NCBI GenBank assembly: GCA_041685045.1 | Contig: JAWLGP010000001.1 | Span: forward strand, 372,001 to 436,000 | From: Thiohalomonas sp041685045 | Lineage (GTDB): Bacteria > Pseudomonadota > Gammaproteobacteria > Thiohalomonadales > Thiohalomonadaceae | DNA length: 64,000 nucleotides | Reading direction: 5' to 3' | In this document: positions 7,770-15,550 of the stretch, piece by piece | How positions within the stretch are numbered: the stretch's first letter is position 1 | Layout: each line of letters opens with the position of its first letter | The notes under the pieces: generated by a model | The model's input: the letters and a program-made list of their open reading frames with translations, nothing else | Databases searched by the model: none | What the model was told of the DNA's origin: nothing | Position numbers and translations under genes: made by a program

Positions 7770-9851
7770 GTGAATCGTGTACTTCTGCAGCGTCGCTGGT
7801 GGCTGCTGCCACTGGCACTTTGGAGCGCCCTGGTTGGTCTGTCGGCCTATACCAACATCCAGGAGCTCAACCGCCACGCCGAAGAGCTGGCCACCAACCG
7901 GGGCCGGTTTGTCTTCAAGATGGTGGAGTCGATGCGGCTGTGGAACGCACGGCACGGCGGTGTCTATGCCCCGGTCACCGAGCAGACGGTTCCCAACCCC
8001 CATCTCGAAGTCGATGAACGGGACATCGCCACCCCCTCCGGCCGCCCACTCACGCTGCTCAATCCGGCCTACATGACTCGGCAGATCAGCGAAGTGGTGC
8101 TCGCCCAGAGCGGCATGGCCACACGGCTCACCAGTCTGAAACCGCTCAATCCCGACAACCGGCCCGACGACTGGGAAGCGGCCGCCTTGCGCGCTTTCGA
8201 GGCCGGGGAAAAAGAGGTCAGCGAATTCCTGGAAGCCGATGGGGAGTTGCGGTTTCGCTATATGGCGCCGCTTGTGACCAAAGAGGCGTGTCTCAAATGT
8301 CACGCCCATCAGGGTTATCGGCTGGGCGACGTCCGGGGCGGGATCAGTGTCGCCTTCGCCGCATCCCCCTTGCTGGCCGCCACCGACGCACAGCGGCTCC
8401 GGATTGCCCTGCTGCACGGGGCGGTCTGGCTGCTGGTGGCCGGTGTGACGCTCCTCGCCCTGCTTCACAATCGCCGCCATCTGCTTCGGCTGGAACAGGC
8501 CAAAGGCGCGCAGGATGCACTGGTGGCGGTCCGCACACGGGAGTTGCGGGAAGAGGTTGCCGAACGTGAGCTGGCCGAGACCCGACTGCGACTGCTGCTC
8601 GAATCATCGGGCGAAGGGATCTACGGCGTCGACGCCCAAGGCCGGTGTACCTTCTGCAACCCCACCGCGCTGCGGCTTTTCGGGTTGGAGTCGGCAGAGC
8701 CGATCCTGGGGAAGGATATCCACGAGCTGGTCCACGGCCGCTGGCGGGGCACGGTGGCAGACTCCTCGGAGCGGTGCCCGTTGGTCGCCACCTACCGGCT
8801 CGGCACACCAGCTCACGTGGAGGCCGAGACGTTCTGGCGCGCAGACGGCAGCGCCCTGGCGGTGGAATATCGTTCACAGCCGCTTTACGACAACGGTCGC
8901 CTGGTCGGCGCCGTCGTGACCTTCGCCGATATTACTGAACGACGCGCCCGCGAGGATCTGCTGCGCAAACTGTCGGCGGCCGTGCGCCACAGCCCGGAAT
9001 CGATCCTGATCACCGACCGCGAGGGGCGGATCGAATACGTCAACGAACGCTTTTGCGAGGTCACCGGATATCGATCCGAAGAGGTGATTGGTCTCAATCC
9101 ACGCCTGTTCCAGTCCGGGCAGACGCCGAAGGCCGCGTACGAACAGATGTGGGACACCATTCTCGCCGGCAAGGTGTGGCAAGGCGAACTGCTCAACCGC
9201 AAGCGCAATGGCGAGCTTTACTGGGAGTCGGTCTCCATCTCCCCGATCACCGACGATCGGGGGGAGATCAGCCACTTCGTCGGGGTCAAGACGGACATCA
9301 CGGAGCGCCGGCAGCTCCAGGAGCAGATCTGGCAGCAGGCCAACTACGATCAGCTGACCGGGCTGGTCAATCGCCGCCTGTTCCACGATCGCCTCGAGCA
9401 ACTGCTCAGCAACAGTCGCCGCAACAAAGAGAGCTTCGCCCTGCTGTTCGTGGATCTGGACCGCTTCAAGCAAATCAACGACACATTCGGCCACGAGGCG
9501 GGCGACGAACTGCTACGACAGGTGGCATCGCGCCTGGCCGGCAGCCTGCGCCAAACCGACACCGCCGCGCGGGTCGGCGGTGACGAGTTCACGGTTATGC
9601 TGCCGCGGGTCGGCCAGCCGTTCGAGGCCAAGCGGGTTGCCGACAAGATCCTGGCCAGCCTGAGTATCCCATTCGGCTTGAGGGAGAACGAGGTTGCCAT
9701 TTCGGCCTCCATCGGGATCGCGCTGTACCCGCGCGACGGCGACGACATCGAAACCCTGTTGCAGCACGCCGACGCCGCCATGTACCGGGTCAAGACCGGC
9801 GGACGCAACGGCAGCCTGGTTTACGGCGAAGAACCGGTCGTGGAGGACTGA
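7770..9851 (+). CDS. Diguanylate cyclase with periplasmic c-heme (DUF3365) sensor and two PAS domains
   Basis: The 693-residue protein is laid out as transmembrane helix (residues 8-27), periplasmic DUF3365/Tll0287-type domain with one CLKCH c-heme motif near residue 175, second transmembrane helix (about 208-228), coiled coil, PAS (about 265-390), PAS with PAC (about 395-515) and GGDEF. The active-site GGDEF motif near 603 is intact and is preceded five residues earlier by RQTD, an RxxD product-inhibition site. It should make cyclic-di-GMP in response to a redox or gas signal at the heme. The GTG start follows GGAGGGGCGCCG. No EAL domain is present. Its 3' end overlaps the convergent TRAP gene by 31 bases. 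Confidence 0.92.
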   Translation: MNRVLLQRRWWLLPLALWSALVGLSAYTNIQELNRHAEELATNRGRFVFKMVESMRLWNARHGGVYAPVTEQTVPNPHLEVDERDIATPSGRPLTLLNPAYMTRQISEVVLAQSGMATRLTSLKPLNPDNRPDDWEAAALRAFEAGEKEVSEFLEADGELRFRYMAPLVTKEACLKCHAHQGYRLGDVRGGISVAFAASPLLAATDAQRLRIALLHGAVWLLVAGVTLLALLHNRRHLLRLEQAKGAQDALVAVRTRELREEVAERELAETRLRLLLESSGEGIYGVDAQGRCTFCNPTALRLFGLESAEPILGKDIHELVHGRWRGTVADSSERCPLVATYRLGTPAHVEAETFWRADGSALAVEYRSQPLYDNGRLVGAVVTFADITERRAREDLLRKLSAAVRHSPESILITDREGRIEYVNERFCEVTGYRSEEVIGLNPRLFQSGQTPKAAYEQMWDTILAGKVWQGELLNRKRNGELYWESVSISPITDDRGEISHFVGVKTDITERRQLQEQIWQQANYDQLTGLVNRRLFHDRLEQLLSNSRRNKESFALLFVDLDRFKQINDTFGHEAGDELLRQVASRLAGSLRQTDTAARVGGDEFTVMLPRVGQPFEAKRVADKILASLSIPFGLRENEVAISASIGIALYPRDGDDIETLLQHADAAMYRVKTGGRNGSLVYGEEPVVED

Positions 9852-10858
9852 CCCTCCAACGCGGCACGGGCGGTCAGGACCCGTTGCACCAGCGCTTCTC
9901 CGCGCGGCCCCGCCAGTTCCGCAAACCGTTCACGCACCGGCAGGCTCGCCGCTTGAAACGCGGCACGCGCCGATGCATCCAGGTGGATCACCTCGATATC
10001 GGAGTTGCTGGTGATCTTCTCCAGCCGTTCGGCATTGAAGCGCCTTTGCTGCTCGAAGATATAGGAAGCCAATTCCACCCGAATGGCATCGAGCAGCTGG
10101 CGATCGGCGGCCTCCAGCGAGCCGTAGAAGCCGGGATGGGTGACCAGGGTGGAGACAAACGGCAGGTGGTTGGCGAAGGTCATCGCCTTCTGCACCTCAT
10201 GGAAACTCATCTCCTCGATGGCGAACACCGGGTTGACCTGGCCGTCGATCATGTTGAGCTGGAGACCGCTGTAGACGTCGGCATAGGGCATCGGCGTCGG
10301 GCTCGCGCCGTAGGCCTTGTAGGCTTCGACCAGCAGCGGCGAGACCATGGTCCGGATCTTGAAGCCGTCGAAGTCGGCCAGGGAGCGCAGCGGGCTGTTG
10401 CCGGTCCACACCATCCAGCCCTCCTGAACGATGTCCAGCAGCTGCAACCCCTTTTCCCGATACGCCTCTCCCAGCAGATCCCGCAGCGGCGCGTCGCCGG
10501 CGAGGATGCTCTGGTTGACGCGCTCGTCATCCGAAAACAGAAAATGGAGGGAAAAAACCTGAACTTCGGGGATCACGGCGCCAAGATGGCCCGGCGAGGC
10601 AAAGGCGAACTGTACGGCGCCACTGCGTACCTGCTCGGTCAATTGGGCCGATGTCCCCAGCGTCCCGTACGGGTAGACGCTGACGTGGATGCGGCCGTTG
10701 GTGCGGGCCTCGACCAGCTCCTTGAAGCGCTGCGCGTAGGCGTCCTGAACGCTGCCCTGGATCTCTTCCAGGGCAAATCGCCACTCCTGGGGACGAGGTT
10801 CATCCGAGCAACCGGCGATCAGCAATACGAGGGCGAATACGGAAATAAATCGTGTCAT
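9821..10858 (-). CDS. TRAP transporter solute-binding protein (DctP family), lipoprotein
   Basis: This 345-residue periplasmic receptor starts with a lipoprotein signal ending in LLIAGC, so Cys17 is the likely lipidation site. It shows the DctP fold signatures FKELVEARTNGRIHVSVYP, WTGNSPLRSLADFDGFKIR, and LQLNMIDGQVNPVFAIEEM. In DctP proteins an Arg in the FKIRT region binds the carboxylate of the substrate. The start at MTRFIS was chosen over one 12 codons upstream because it gives a clean signal peptide. The matching permease genes lie 1.1 kb away on the opposite strand. Confidence 0.92.
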   Translation of the reverse strand: MTRFISVFALVLLIAGCSDEPRPQEWRFALEEIQGSVQDAYAQRFKELVEARTNGRIHVSVYPYGTLGTSAQLTEQVRSGAVQFAFASPGHLGAVIPEVQVFSLHFLFSDDERVNQSILAGDAPLRDLLGEAYREKGLQLLDIVQEGWMVWTGNSPLRSLADFDGFKIRTMVSPLLVEAYKAYGASPTPMPYADVYSGLQLNMIDGQVNPVFAIEEMSFHEVQKAMTFANHLPFVSTLVTHPGFYGSLEAADRQLLDAIRVELASYIFEQQRRFNAERLEKITSNSDIEVIHLDASARAAFQAASLPVRERFAELAGPRGEALVQRVLTARAALEGQSSTTGSSP

Positions 10859-10940
10859 CGTGCACTCCGCTGGGGCTTTATTACACCCTAACACACCCAG
10901 GCACGATGAACGGGACGCCGGTCCCGCTCAGAACAGGGGC

Positions 10941-11141
10941 CTAGAGCACCGAACAGATAAACCCGATACCGGCCTCACACCATCAAGGTCGGTCAGGTTT
11001 GTAGGGTGGATAAGCGCCAGCGCATCCACCGGAGAGCCGCAGATGGTGGATGCGCTGGCGCTCATCCACCCTACGCCGGGGCCGCTCAAACGTAAATCCG
11101 TGGCTTCGGTGACCTTTCCGTTAATCTGTTCGGTGCTCTAG
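10941..11141. repeat. Nested inverted-repeat element (MITE-like or large REP)
   Basis: Outer arms of 22 bases at 10941-10962 (CTAGAGCACCGAACAGAT...) and 11120-11141 match in inverted orientation at 21 of 22 positions. Inner arms of 30 bases at 11001-11030 (GTAGGGTGGATAAGCG...) and 11045-11074 match at 29 of 30. The inner GTAGGGTGGAT...GCATCCACC palindrome resembles a widespread intergenic repeat. No coding capacity is evident between the arms. Confidence 0.85.
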
Positions 11142-11145
11142 GCGT

Positions 11146-11174
11146 AGGTGTTAGCGCAGCGTAACCCGACGTTT
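11146..11174. repeat. Short palindromic repeat GTTAGCGCAGCGTAAC
   Basis: GTTAGCGCAGCGTAAC (around 11150-11165) is a near-perfect palindrome followed by CCGACG. It resembles another common intergenic repeat (TTACGCTGCGCTAA type). It abuts the larger nested palindrome on its right side. Confidence 0.5.
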
Positions 11175-11253
11175 CCAGGGCGCCCCGCTCCGGCTATATC
11201 TCTCGGGCAGCACGATGAAAGGGGCGAAAAGGCCCGATTCGATGAAGGAGTGT

Positions 11254-11278
11254 GGCGGACCCGCTCGGCGGGTCCGCC
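11254..11278 (-). terminator. Hairpin at the 3' end of the hemerythrin-like gene
   Basis: GGCGGACCCGC (11254-11264) pairs perfectly with GCGGGTCCGCC (11268-11278) across a TCG loop, seven bases beyond the stop of the minus-strand gene. There is no U-run after the stem, so it is either a weak terminator or an mRNA-protecting hairpin. Confidence 0.5.
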
Positions 11279-11285
11279 GGATGGG

Positions 11286-11798
11286 TCAGTAGGTCGGCAT
11301 GTAAAGCGGATACAAGGTCGATTCCTCGCGTTCGATCCGCTCGACCAGCACCTTGCCGATCGCCGCGAAGTCGCGCGCGAAGGGCGTGGCCAATTCAGTG
11401 TCGACGCCGATCGCTTCGTACTTCTTCAGGAAGTTGAGAGCGGTCTTGCCGATGCCGTCCATCTCGCGGCGGAAACCGCGGATGAGGTCGGAGTTCACCT
11501 CGTCACGGGACATCTGCCGGTCAAGATAGATGTACAGACGGACGTTTTCGGTCAGCAGGTGGCCCTGCAACGCCGTGCGGAAATGGACGAGTTGCGTGGA
11601 GACGGTCTCGTAGTCGCCGGCATCGAAAGATGCCTTGATTTCGCCATACAGTGCGAGCAGCTGCTGGTGATCTTCTTTCAGGCCGCTGATGAGCTGCGGA
11701 TCGTAGCGGATCTCGGTGCCGGGTGCCGGGGCATACTGCTCCGAACTCGCCTTTGCCGTAGCGGGATCCGGTTTGCTTTTCTTGAACAGGCCAAACAT
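11286..11798 (-). CDS. Hemerythrin HHE-domain-like cytoplasmic protein
   Basis: The 170-residue protein begins with a lysine-rich stretch (MFGLFKKSKPD) and then a four-helix-bundle region with LKEDHQQLLALY, FRTALQGHLLTENVRLY and EREESTLYPLY. These are spaced like the His/Glu ligands of hemerythrin HHE domains, which bind a di-iron centre and sense or carry oxygen or nitric oxide. The ligand set looks slightly reduced, so metal binding is inferred. A strong GAGGGGGGG ribosome-binding site precedes the ATG. Confidence 0.7.
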   Translation of the reverse strand: MFGLFKKSKPDPATAKASSEQYAPAPGTEIRYDPQLISGLKEDHQQLLALYGEIKASFDAGDYETVSTQLVHFRTALQGHLLTENVRLYIYLDRQMSRDEVNSDLIRGFRREMDGIGKTALNFLKKYEAIGVDTELATPFARDFAAIGKVLVERIEREESTLYPLYMPTY

Positions 11799-11944
11799 GT
11801 AATTCCCCCCCCTCTTATGTCATATATGTATTGTAAATACACCGTTTGCGTCCCAATGAAAAGCCCCCGGGCGATTACGGCAATGTGAAATCGCGACGCC
11901 GTCCCGGTATGCTGGATGGCCGGGCGAGCCAACGAATGAGGGGC

Positions 11945-12496
11945 ATGAAAGAGACGAAGACCGGCTGGTTGCGGCGAATCGATCGGGCGGTGGAGGCCGT
12001 CGAGCGCTTTGTGCTGAGCGCCGGAATCCTGCTGATCACGACCGTGAGCATCGCCAACGTGATCGCCCGCAACGCCTTCGGCCAGAGCATCACCTTCGCC
12101 GAAGAGGCGAACCAGGCGCTGATCGTGCTCATCACCTTCGTCGGGATCGGCTATGGCGTGCGCCACGCGCGGCATATCCGGATGGCGGCGGTTTACGACG
12201 CCCTGTCCGGCACCCCGCGCAAGGCGCTGATGGTGATCACCGCGCTTGGCACCGGGTTGTTGTTGCTGCTGCTGACCGGCTATGCGGTCGCTTACGTGGC
12301 GAGTGTGCATGCCCTCGGCAGCGTGACCCCGGCGCTGCGCATTCCGCTCTACATCATCTATGCGGTGGTGCCGCTCGGGTTGGGGCTGGGTGCGTTCCAG
12401 TACCTGCTGGCCGCGTGGCGCAACCTGACCACTCCGGGGATCCACGTCTCATTCCAGCAGCGGGAGGCCTACCTGCCACCCGGTCCGGAGTGCTGA
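11945..12496 (+). CDS. TRAP transporter small permease (DctQ family)
   Basis: The 183-residue protein has four hydrophobic segments, as expected for DctQ. It shows the conserved NVIARNAFGQSITFAEEANQ after the first helix, GIGYGVRHARHIRM between helices 2 and 3, and a final LGLGLGAFQYLLAAWR. DctQ stabilises the large permease and couples it to the sodium gradient. Start choice: the ATG at 11945 has GAGGGG directly upstream; ATGs at 11936 and 11846 are alternatives. Its stop overlaps the start of dctM (TGATG). Confidence 0.9.
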   Translation: MKETKTGWLRRIDRAVEAVERFVLSAGILLITTVSIANVIARNAFGQSITFAEEANQALIVLITFVGIGYGVRHARHIRMAAVYDALSGTPRKALMVITALGTGLLLLLLTGYAVAYVASVHALGSVTPALRIPLYIIYAVVPLGLGLGAFQYLLAAWRNLTTPGIHVSFQQREAYLPPGPEC

Positions 12497-13779
12497 TGCT
12501 GGCGCTGCTGTTCTCGGTCATGCTGGTCCTGCTGTTCATGGGGTTTCCCATGATGGTGCCGCTGATCGCGGCGGCACTGGCGGTAATGCTGGTCTATTTC
12601 CCCTTCACCGACCCGGCACTGCTCATTCAGCAGATGGTCGGCGGCGTCAGCCCCGGCGTGCTGGTGGCGGTGCCGCTGTTCATCTTCGCCGCCGACATCA
12701 TGACCCGCGGCCACACCGCCGAGCGACTGCTCGATCTGGTGATGAAATTCATCGGCCACGTGCGTGGCGGGCTGCCCATCGCCACCGCCGTCAGCTGCAC
12801 CCTGTTCGGTGCCGTCTCCGGTTCGACCCAGGCCACGGTGGTGGCCATGGGCGGACCGCTACGCCCCAAGCTGCTGGAGGCGGGCTACCGCGACACCTTC
12901 ACCATCGCCCTGATCATCAACGCCTCGGACATCGCCCTGCTCATCCCGCCCTCCATCGGCATGATCATCTACGGTGTGGTCTCCGGCACCTCGGTGGGGG
13001 AACTGTTCGTCGCCGGCATCGGCCCCGGCCTGCTCATCCTGGCGATGTTCTCCCTCTACGCCTATGTCGATGCGCGGCGCCTGAAGATCGCGACCCAACC
13101 CAAAGCGGACAACGCCGCCCGCTGGCAGGCGACCAAAAAGGCCCTGCTGCCCCTTGGCTTCCCGGTCATCATCATCGGCGGCATTTACAGCGGGCTGTTC
13201 AGCCCCACCGAAGCGGCCGCGGTCTCGGTCCTCTACGCCCTGATTTTGGAGGTGCTGATCTTCCGCGCCGTGCGCTGGAATGAGATCCCCGACCTGGCCC
13301 TCTCGACCGGCCTCATCACCGCCGTGGTGTTCATCCTCGTCGCCGCCGGCAGCGCCTTCTCCTGGGTGATCGCCTTCGCCCAGGTTCCTGACCTGCTACT
13401 GGGCGGCCTGCTCGAGCGCGCGGGCCAGGACCCCACCCTGGTGCTGGTGGTGATCGCCGCCGCCTACTTCGTCGGCTGCATGTTCGTCGACCCCATCGTC
13501 GTCATCCTGATCCTCACCCCCGTCTTCGCCCCGGTCATCAAAGCCGCCGGCCTCGACCCGGTCCTGGTCGGCACCCTGGTCACCCTGCAGGCCGCCATCG
13601 GCTCCGCCACCCCACCCTTCGGCTGCGACATCTTCACCGCCATGGCGATCTTCCGCCGCCCCTATATCGAGGTGATCCGCGGCACGCCGCCTTTCATCTT
13701 CATGCTGATCCTTGCCACGGGGTTGCTGATCGCCTTTCCGGCAATTGCGCTTTGGCTGCGTGATCTTGCGTTTGGCTGA
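12496..13779 (+). CDS. TRAP transporter large permease (DctM family)
   Basis: This 427-residue, very hydrophobic protein has about 12 membrane segments and the DctM hallmarks: a short MLALLFSVMLVLLFMGFPMM start, GAVSGSTQATVVAMGGPLRP, LIPPSIGMIIYGVVSGTSVG, and GSATPPFGCDIFTAM near the C-terminus. It carries out substrate translocation for the TRAP system, most likely with the DctP protein encoded at 9821-10858. Translational overlap with dctQ indicates a two-gene operon. It is the last core gene before the accessory island. Confidence 0.94.
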   Translation: MLALLFSVMLVLLFMGFPMMVPLIAAALAVMLVYFPFTDPALLIQQMVGGVSPGVLVAVPLFIFAADIMTRGHTAERLLDLVMKFIGHVRGGLPIATAVSCTLFGAVSGSTQATVVAMGGPLRPKLLEAGYRDTFTIALIINASDIALLIPPSIGMIIYGVVSGTSVGELFVAGIGPGLLILAMFSLYAYVDARRLKIATQPKADNAARWQATKKALLPLGFPVIIIGGIYSGLFSPTEAAAVSVLYALILEVLIFRAVRWNEIPDLALSTGLITAVVFILVAAGSAFSWVIAFAQVPDLLLGGLLERAGQDPTLVLVVIAAAYFVGCMFVDPIVVILILTPVFAPVIKAAGLDPVLVGTLVTLQAAIGSATPPFGCDIFTAMAIFRRPYIEVIRGTPPFIFMLILATGLLIAFPAIALWLRDLAFG

Positions 13780-14115
13780 GCGGTTCAAAACGCGCCTGGG
13801 ATTCAATTCCCGCTAGGGTCGTGGTAGTAATAGGGCAATTGCGTAGGGAGGCTTCGGCATGGAACCGGCTGCAAACTCACCTTTTGTCCCGCCAAGCGCG
13901 TCCGAAGCGAAGTCGGACGTGTGCTTTCGTGTTTCGGTTTTTTATCCAAGATTCGGGATATCGCCGAGCGAGTTTTAGGCCGGGCGTGTGATTGTCCAAA
14001 AAAGATCAAGGTCTAACGATGAATACAGTACGTGGTTTTACGGCGTGCTACGAAGAATCCGGATATCTCGACAAAGGCCGCTTCCGTATATTTCACTGTT
14101 TAGCAGTCATTCGGT
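13780..14115. other. Gene-free boundary between core chromosome and accessory island
   Basis: No convincing gene is visible in these 336 bases. There is a short hairpin at 13898-13920 (CGTCCGA...TCGGACG) without a T-run. From about 14010 the base composition becomes clearly more AT-rich. TCTAACG at 14012 resembles an integron core site, but I cannot see a matching second arm. Confidence 0.6.
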
Positions 14116-14373
14116 ATGAGCGATTTATATAACTCCGGGTTAGAGCAAAAGGACTGGTATCTACTCAGGGATGCCGTGCTTGGGGCGTCATTTCGCAAAG
14201 ATAATTCTGAGTGCACATGGTTTACCGACCTTCCTGATCATCTAAAAGAGCACGAGATTGGAAAACTTGTTTCTAAAGCACTCTATGAAGATGATAAGTC
14301 GGCTCTAGATAAGGCTGCCAAGAAACTAGTTGGAGGCTCGGAGAAGGCATGGCTAGTTCTAATAAAGTCCTGA
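14116..14373 (+). CDS. Small hypothetical cytoplasmic protein (cassette gene)
   Basis: This 85-residue, AT-rich, highly charged protein (MSDLYNSGLEQKDWYLL...) has no signal peptide or membrane segment and no domain I recognise. An attC-like site begins eight bases after its stop, which is typical of a one-gene integron cassette. No strong ribosome-binding site is visible. Its codon use differs from the GC-rich core genes. Confidence 0.6.
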   Translation: MSDLYNSGLEQKDWYLLRDAVLGASFRKDNSECTWFTDLPDHLKEHEIGKLVSKALYEDDKSALDKAAKKLVGGSEKAWLVLIKS

Positions 14374-14380
14374 GTTCAAC

Positions 14381-14452
14381 TGCTAACAATGCGCTGCTGT
14401 CGGACAAGTTTTCCGCTTCGCTCCAAACTTGCCGCAGAGCGCGGCGTTCGAC
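14381..14452 (+). other. attC-like site 1
   Basis: Left core TGCTAAC at 14381 and right core GTTCGAC at 14446-14452. The inner arms share the run CAAGTTT and pair through TGCGCT/CGCGCT and CTGTCGG/CTGCGG with extra-helical bases, closing on a TTCG-rich loop. It lies directly behind the 14116-14373 gene. Confidence 0.75.
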
Positions 14453-14494
14453 GTCATGAATGGTCTGAGTCCATGGGTACCTGATTCCGACCAA

Positions 14495-14620
14495 CTAACA
14501 TGGACATCCACCATAGCCTCTTAAGACCCGGCGTTAAACCGGGGACGTGGGGACGAACTACATGGACACCCACCGTACCCTCTTAACAAAATACTAACAT
14601 GGACACGCACCGTAGCGTCT
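14495..14620. repeat. Three REP-like end repeats
   Basis: Copies of the CATGGACACCCACCGTAG motif start near 14499, 14570 and 14598, each with one or more changes. The first is followed by a diverged copy (CCTCTTAAGACCCGGCGTT...) of the sequence found next to the 3' end of both RAYT genes, so these are remnants of that element's left end. No gene lies between attC-like sites 1 and 2 (14453-14739). Confidence 0.8.
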
Positions 14621-14668
14621 GCCTCCCCGAGAGGCGGGGCCGCGCTCGCCCTGGCGGTGGGGATGTTT

Positions 14669-14728
14669 GGGGTCAGATGAACAACCCTGAGCCGGGCTCG
14701 TTGCGAAGCAACATTTTTATTTGACCCC
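14669..14728. repeat. GGGGTCAG palindromic repeat
   Basis: GGGGTCAGATGAACA (14669) is mirrored by a T-rich arm ending TTTGACCCC (14728), with CCGGGCTCGTTGCGAAGCAAC between them. GGGGTCAGA...TGACCCC palindromes of this kind are associated elsewhere with Y1-type transposases. It is a different family from the CATGGACACC repeats. Confidence 0.55.
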
Positions 14729-14739
14729 GAACATTCGAA

Positions 14740-14861
14740 CATTCGGATGATGGAGGGAATCCATGCAAGTCTCGGAATCGCCGTGGAATATGGCGGCGGG
14801 AAACGCTGCCTCGGCGGCGTTTATGCGCGGCGAAACTCCGACTTTTAGTTGAACGTTAGGA
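14740..14861 (+). other. attC-like site 2 (left limit approximate)
   Basis: Right core GTTAGGA at 14855-14861. Inner arms CAAGTCTCGGAATCGCCG (14766-14783) and CGGCGAAACTCCGACTTTT (14828-14846) are complementary apart from a few bulges. The outer left core is unclear (GAACATTCG copies at 14731-14750), so the left limit is a guess. Confidence 0.6.
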
Positions 14862-14869
14862 GATAAGGG

Positions 14870-15268
14870 ATGAGTCGGATTAAGTTCGTCTGCGCAGTAG
14901 GAGTTACATCGTTTCTTGGTGCAAATATCACTATGGCCGAGGAGTGTCCCGGACCCCCTGGGAGTACTCGCGTTTCTGCATGCTATGCGCAACTTAGTTA
15001 CGAAAACGCAGACAAAGAGTTGAACTCGACCTATCAACTCTTACGTAAGGCCTTGGAGAAATATGCAGGTGACGAAGAACGGCAACCGTTAATCGAGACT
15101 CAACGTAGCTGGATCTCATTCCGAGACAAAAACTGCGAGTTGGCCCAGAGGATTGGTGGCGGGCTGAGTTCAATCTCGTGGGTTACCTGTATGGACGAAA
15201 TGACTAGATCCCGAACAAAAGCGTTGGAGTCGTTTTTAGGGGCATACGATTTGCGAGGGTTAGAGTAG
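14870..15268 (+). CDS. LprI/DUF1311-family exported protein (cassette gene)
   Basis: The 132-residue protein has an N-terminal signal sequence (MSRIKFVCAVGVTSFLGANITMA) and a mature part matching DUF1311: ACYAQLSYENADKELNSTYQ, then QRSWISFRDKNCEL and a final CMDEMTRSRTKALE. Family members are small periplasmic or envelope proteins, one of which (LprI) inhibits lysozyme. Paired cysteines suggest disulfides. It sits between attC-like sites 2 and 3, and a ribosome-binding site (GGAGATAAGGG) directly follows the right core of site 2. Confidence 0.85.
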   Translation: MSRIKFVCAVGVTSFLGANITMAEECPGPPGSTRVSACYAQLSYENADKELNSTYQLLRKALEKYAGDEERQPLIETQRSWISFRDKNCELAQRIGGGLSSISWVTCMDEMTRSRTKALESFLGAYDLRGLE

Positions 15269-15271
15269 TGC

Positions 15272-15377
15272 TCCTAACCACCGGTTCCAAGCGACTCGCA
15301 GAAGCGGCGGAGGACTTTGGCCAATATCCAAGCGTTCGGTGGGCCGCTCCTGCGGGCGCCTGAACCGAACGTTAAAC
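15272..15377 (+). other. attC-like site 3 (best example)
   Basis: Left core TCCTAAC at 15272-15278 and right core GTTAAAC at 15371-15377, the latter a full match to GTTRRRY. The arms CGGTTC-AAGCG-CTCGCAGAAGCGGC and their partner pair over about 25 bases with single-base bulges, as in classical attC sites, leaving a variable central loop. Length is 106 bases. A REP-like hairpin starts 11 bases after the right core. Confidence 0.85.
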
Positions 15378-15387
15378 GAGCTAACAT

Positions 15388-15419
15388 GGACACCCACCCG
15401 AGCGTTTCGGTGGGTGTCC
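15388..15419. repeat. REP-like hairpin
   Basis: GGACACCCACC (15388) and GGTGGGTGTCC (ending 15419) form a perfect stem around CGAGCGTTTC. This is the paired, hairpin form of the CATGGACACC repeat, inserted just behind attC-like site 3. Confidence 0.85.
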
Positions 15420-15550
15420 ACGCAGTGTTCGTCAAAACCGACATGTTCTCGGCGCGCCCGGAGCGATCACGATGACAGATTCACAAATTAAAACTGGAAA
15501 CGGGCTTTTTCTACAGCCTCGTTGGAAATTACAGCTACGGTGACCAAAAT

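Noticed and set aside
13796..13815. GGGATTCAATTCCCG resembling a tRNA T-arm next to the island edge, a possible attachment site
   Set aside because: No acceptor, anticodon or D arm is recognisable around it, and no second copy is visible at the right edge of the island.
13803..14009. 68-codon minus-strand frame between dctM and the island
   Set aside because: No ribosome-binding site, no recognisable domain, and overlap with a hairpin.
14495..14620. CRISPR array, suggested by several spaced repeats
   Set aside because: Spacing is irregular, repeats are degenerate and often hairpin-paired, there are no cas genes, and the same repeats bound the RAYT element.
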